Source: Saprospiraceae bacterium (GTDB lineage Bacteria; Bacteroidota; Bacteroidia; Chitinophagales; Saprospiraceae). From it: 64,000 nucleotides of DNA. The stretch lies in contig JAJCYH010000015.1 in assembly GCA_029262995.1 (NCBI GenBank), forward strand, positions 1-64,000. Direction: 5' to 3'. Each line of letters opens with the position of its first letter. Position 1 is the first letter of the stretch. Below, in pieces: positions 61,216 through 64,000 of the stretch. The notes beneath the pieces were generated by a model. That model worked only from the letters and a program-made list of their open reading frames with translations. It did no database searches and was not told the origin of the DNA. A program made the position numbers and the translations under genes.

Positions 61216-64000
61216 TTAGCTTAGGCTAATTATGTAATGATTGAGATCAACGTTCTTGGAAAAGCCTAGTTTCTTCTTAATTCTGTACTTGCTTTTTTCT
61301 ATTGCACTAAGTGAAATATTCTGGATAGATGCTATTTCACTGTTGCTCATTCCCAGTTTGATCAATGTACACACACGCAATTCTGTAGTACTAAGAACAG
61401 GGTGAAGTTCAATCAGTTTTTGAGTAAATTTCTGATGCACATTGTCAAAATTAATTTGAAATAGCTCCCAATAATCCTCTGATTCAAGCTCTGTGTTAAT
61501 TCTTCTGATCAATGATTTAATTTCACCGCTTTCTTTTACCCCAACGTTTTTGTTTTTAAGACTTAGATCGTTTAATTTTTTCTTTATGGAAGTCAAGGAC
61601 TTATTTTTATGTGCAGATTGTAGAAGTGCTGCAGATAATTCAGAACTCTTCTTTTCCACCATTTCACCTAAATTCTTATTTGTCAGAATAAGAATTTCTT
61701 GCTCCATAGCCATCAATTCTTCTTTATGAAGTTGCTTCTTTTTGTTGATTTGATACAGATAAAACGTAATAATGAATAGCAAAATGACTAATGCAACAAT
61801 GGCTTTGAACCAGTCGCTTTGCCAAAAAGGTGTTAATATTTCAATCGAAATATGCTTACTTGTATTTGATTCTTCAGTAACTAGATTACTATTAGAGATT
61901 AGTTCAAATGTATAGTTACCCGGTTTCAAATCTGAGTATGTTACACTTTTAGTATTGGCATCGATACTTTTCCATTTGTCATCTATTTCTACAATTCTAT
62001 ATTTGAATTTTTGACTGTTGGGATAAGTGAAATCTAAAGCTGTAAAATAGATACTGAAATTATCATCGTGTCTTAATTTAATTGTTGGAGAATTATTAAG
62101 GTTGATTCCTTTGTAGTTTAGTTTTAATTCTTCATCATATATAATTGAACGTCCCTGCACTCTAAAGTCCAAAAAGACCAATGGTGCGTTACTGGTGTAG
62201 GGTGTTATTTCGCTGGGATCAAAAGCAGTTACGCCATTAATACTTCCAAAATACATTCTCCCCTTGCTGTCCTTAAAAGATGATCCAGCATTAAATTGAC
62301 TTGAAAGTAGACCATCGTCTTTATAATAATTGGTTATACTTTCATTTATAGGGTTTAGAACTGATATGCCCTTATTAGTGCTTATCCACAAATATCCATT
62401 GTCATCTTGTTCTATTGAGTTTATTACACGTGAAGGAAATCCTTTTTTTATACCAAAATGTACAAATTCACCTTTTACCTCATCTAACTTGTGAAGCCCC
62501 CCACCTTCAGTTCCTATCCAGATGTTATTATTGGAATCTTCAAACAAGCATCTAATGGAATTGGACCTCAACCCTTTATTGCGTTTTGAATCAAAGGAAA
62601 AATTTATAAAAGATTCAGTTGTCATATCAAATAGATCAAGGCCTCCAAACTCAGTTCCTACCCACAGTCTTTCTTTGCTGTCAATCAATAAGCATTGTAC
62701 ATTCAGGTCTGAAATTGAATTGGTACTATCAATACTTGGCAAATAATGTTTGAATGTTTCTAATTTAGGATTAAAATGATTAAGACCTCCACCTAGAGTT
62801 CCTATCCATATCCCACCTTCTTTATCTTTTTGAAGTGACCATACATTATTTATATATAAACTATTACTATCTAGTTCATCTTTAGTATAACATTTATATG
62901 CATTTCTTTGTCTGTCAAAATATATTAAACCATCAGAGAAAGAACCTAGCCACAAATTTCCTTGGTCATCGCTTAGTTGACATGTAATAATATTCGAACA
63001 TAAATTAGAATTATTTTTTTTAAAAGTAAAAACAGGGCTCAATTTGTAATCAAAAAAAGAAAGGCCACCACCATCCATTCCGATCCATAAACCGACACTA
63101 TCCCCTCCAATGCTAAGAACAGAGTTGTGTCCAACAGATTGATTGAAGCTTAAATCATTTTGGAAAGTTAAAAATTTAGCTTTTGCTGGCTTGTGGACAT
63201 TGATGCCACCGTTAAATGTTCCAATCCAAATATTCTTGCGACTGTCAGTATAAATATCATATAAGGCATTAGTATTAATTCCAGTATTCTTGGTTCGAGT
63301 AACCGTTATACTATGAAAGCTTTTTCCTCTGTCATTGCTTATTAATAATCCATCCCCGTCAGTACTAATGATCATATTTTCATTATGATCCATTTCAATA
63401 TCCCGAATCAAAATCTTTTCCTTAATCAAATAACCATGATCTTTAGTGCTGTGGACATAGTAAATTAAACCATTCCCTTCTATTCCAATTAAAAGGGTAT
63501 CATTAAGGAAATAAAGAGTCTTTCTAAATGAATTAATGTTTACATTCTTTAATTCGGTATCATCTATAGCTATAAGTTCTTGCTTTTCTATGTCATATTT
63601 ATGAATTATACTCCCAGAAGTCCCCATCCAGATATTGCCATAGGAATCTTCAGCAAATGAAGTACAATCTGGGCTGTGTAAAATCTCAAGACTATTCTCA
63701 GAATAGATATGATAATGTTTTATGTTATTAGTGGAATCTATTCTAATAACACCATCGCCCATTGTTCCGATCCAAATATTCATTTTTGTATCCACAAATA
63801 ATGAAGAGATTTTAAGTTGGTCCCATTGAAAAGAACTTACTGGAGAGAAGGGATTTATTTCAATACTATGGCTTTCCGTTGAATAAACAGCAACACCACC
63901 AATACTCATACCAATAAAAATCTTGTTTTCTAAACAAGCCAATGCAGATATATTATTGGTTGATATATTTACGCCTTCGATATCGATAAGCTTAAACTCG
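61216..64000 (-). CDS. Propeller/Y_Y_Y/LuxR-type one-protein transmembrane regulator (5' end outside window)
   Basis: The frame is open to the right edge; the first window residues read EFKLIDIEGVNISTNN, so a putative TTG at 63942 is internal. The N-terminal 600 residues have repeated two-component-regulator propeller blades (NIWIGTMGDGVI, NIWIGTFNGGIN, WIGTLGGGLNHF, RLWVGTEFGGLD, NIWIGTEGGGLHKL). A Y_Y_Y domain follows (KFKYRIVEIDDKWKSI, GNYTFEL), then one transmembrane helix (AIVALVILLFIITFYLY), a coiled coil, and a C-terminal HTH of the LuxR type (LSTTELRVCTLIKLGMSNSEIASIQNIS, joined in sequence). No kinase or receiver domain is present. It probably senses periplasmic glycan fragments and activates the adjoining PUL. 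Confidence 0.92.
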   Translation of the reverse strand, partial: EFKLIDIEGVNISTNNISALACLENKIFIGMSIGGVAVYSTESHSIEINPFSPVSSFQWDQLKISSLFVDTKMNIWIGTMGDGVIRIDSTNNIKHYHIYSENSLEILHSPDCTSFAEDSYGNIWMGTSGSIIHKYDIEKQELIAIDDTELKNVNINSFRKTLYFLNDTLLIGIEGNGLIYYVHSTKDHGYLIKEKILIRDIEMDHNENMIISTDGDGLLISNDRGKSFHSITVTRTKNTGINTNALYDIYTDSRKNIWIGTFNGGINVHKPAKAKFLTFQNDLSFNQSVGHNSVLSIGGDSVGLWIGMDGGGLSFFDYKLSPVFTFKKNNSNLCSNIITCQLSDDQGNLWLGSFSDGLIYFDRQRNAYKCYTKDELDSNSLYINNVWSLQKDKEGGIWIGTLGGGLNHFNPKLETFKHYLPSIDSTNSISDLNVQCLLIDSKERLWVGTEFGGLDLFDMTTESFINFSFDSKRNKGLRSNSIRCLFEDSNNNIWIGTEGGGLHKLDEVKGEFVHFGIKKGFPSRVINSIEQDDNGYLWISTNKGISVLNPINESITNYYKDDGLLSSQFNAGSSFKDSKGRMYFGSINGVTAFDPSEITPYTSNAPLVFLDFRVQGRSIIYDEELKLNYKGINLNNSPTIKLRHDDNFSIYFTALDFTYPNSQKFKYRIVEIDDKWKSIDANTKSVTYSDLKPGNYTFELISNSNLVTEESNTSKHISIEILTPFWQSDWFKAIVALVILLFIITFYLYQINKKKQLHKEELMAMEQEILILTNKNLGEMVEKKSSELSAALLQSAHKNKSLTSIKKKLNDLSLKNKNVGVKESGEIKSLIRRINTELESEDYWELFQINFDNVHQKFTQKLIELHPVLSTTELRVCTLIKLGMSNSEIASIQNISLSAIEKSKYRIKKKLGFSKNVDLNHYIISLS

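Noticed and set aside
63942-63942. TTG at 63942 as the start of the propeller regulator
   Set aside because: The frame continues in coding style to the window edge (EFKLIDIEGVNISTNN upstream), so the true start is outside.

Overview
The window is AT-rich chromosomal DNA from a member of the Bacteroidota, most likely a marine, Saprospiria-like lineage. The evidence is a SusC/SusD pair, a type IX secretion (T9SS) C-terminal sorting domain, a Bacteroidota-type DAHP synthase/chorismate mutase fusion, DUF4286, DUF5606 and DUF6249 proteins, a one-protein propeller/Y_Y_Y/LuxR regulator, and lipoproteins with short lipoboxes. I see no tRNA, rRNA, insertion sequence, prophage or CRISPR array. The class-level placement is inference.

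Layout. 1-6270 (minus) is the N-terminal 2090 codons of a giant secreted adhesin (eight DUF7933-like repeats, four HYR-like repeats, then Ig/PKD-like segments); it runs off the left edge. 6518-9803 is a molybdenum hydroxylase module: iorB-like and iorA-like subunits, with a divergent MocA-like cofactor nucleotidyltransferase. 9786-12284 is a lipoprotein / LytS-type kinase / LytTR regulator operon with a 21-bp-spaced direct repeat upstream. 12397-15558 is a large FG-GAP/ASPIC protein with an unrecognised helical N-terminal half. 15774-19262 holds a small glycine-rich membrane protein, ferredoxin, a ferredoxin-NADP reductase and a YifB/ComM ATPase. 19437-22424 is a DnaE-type polymerase preceded by a strong dyad. 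22431-25572 has a T9SS cargo protein, TatA, DUF3109 and a small secreted helical protein. 25610-32998 is a co-directional run: citrate synthase, GcvH, VanZ-like, TonB, TPR, DUF4286, MFS and an M50 protease.

33178-39325 (minus) carries a LolC/E-like permease, a GH3/serine-hydrolase fusion and a TMTC-like TPR membrane protein. 39497-43846 has three tandem periplasmic amidohydrolase-fold proteins, of which only the middle one keeps the HxH metal motif. 43990-45540 has aroG/chorismate mutase and DUF5606. 45630-46090 is a decayed lipoprotein gene with two in-frame stops and a frameshift. 46264-49327 has a PDZ membrane protein, a ferric-reductase-like membrane protein and a secreted caspase-fold protein.

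49341-50833 is an ECF sigma factor with a putative membrane anti-sigma partner, divergent from a DUF6249 gene. Both divergent promoters carry the same GTAACC-N17-GTC element, which points to one small autoregulated regulon. 50886-64000 (minus) is a polysaccharide utilisation locus (PUL) read from the right: propeller/LuxR regulator, GH3, SusC, SusD, a duplicated PKD lipoprotein, then a hairpin terminator, a GH16 lipoprotein and a short ORF. GH16 plus GH3 suggests a beta-1,3-glucan such as laminarin. Surface GH16 would cut, SusCD would import, GH3 would finish the oligosaccharides, and the transmembrane propeller protein would sense the products.
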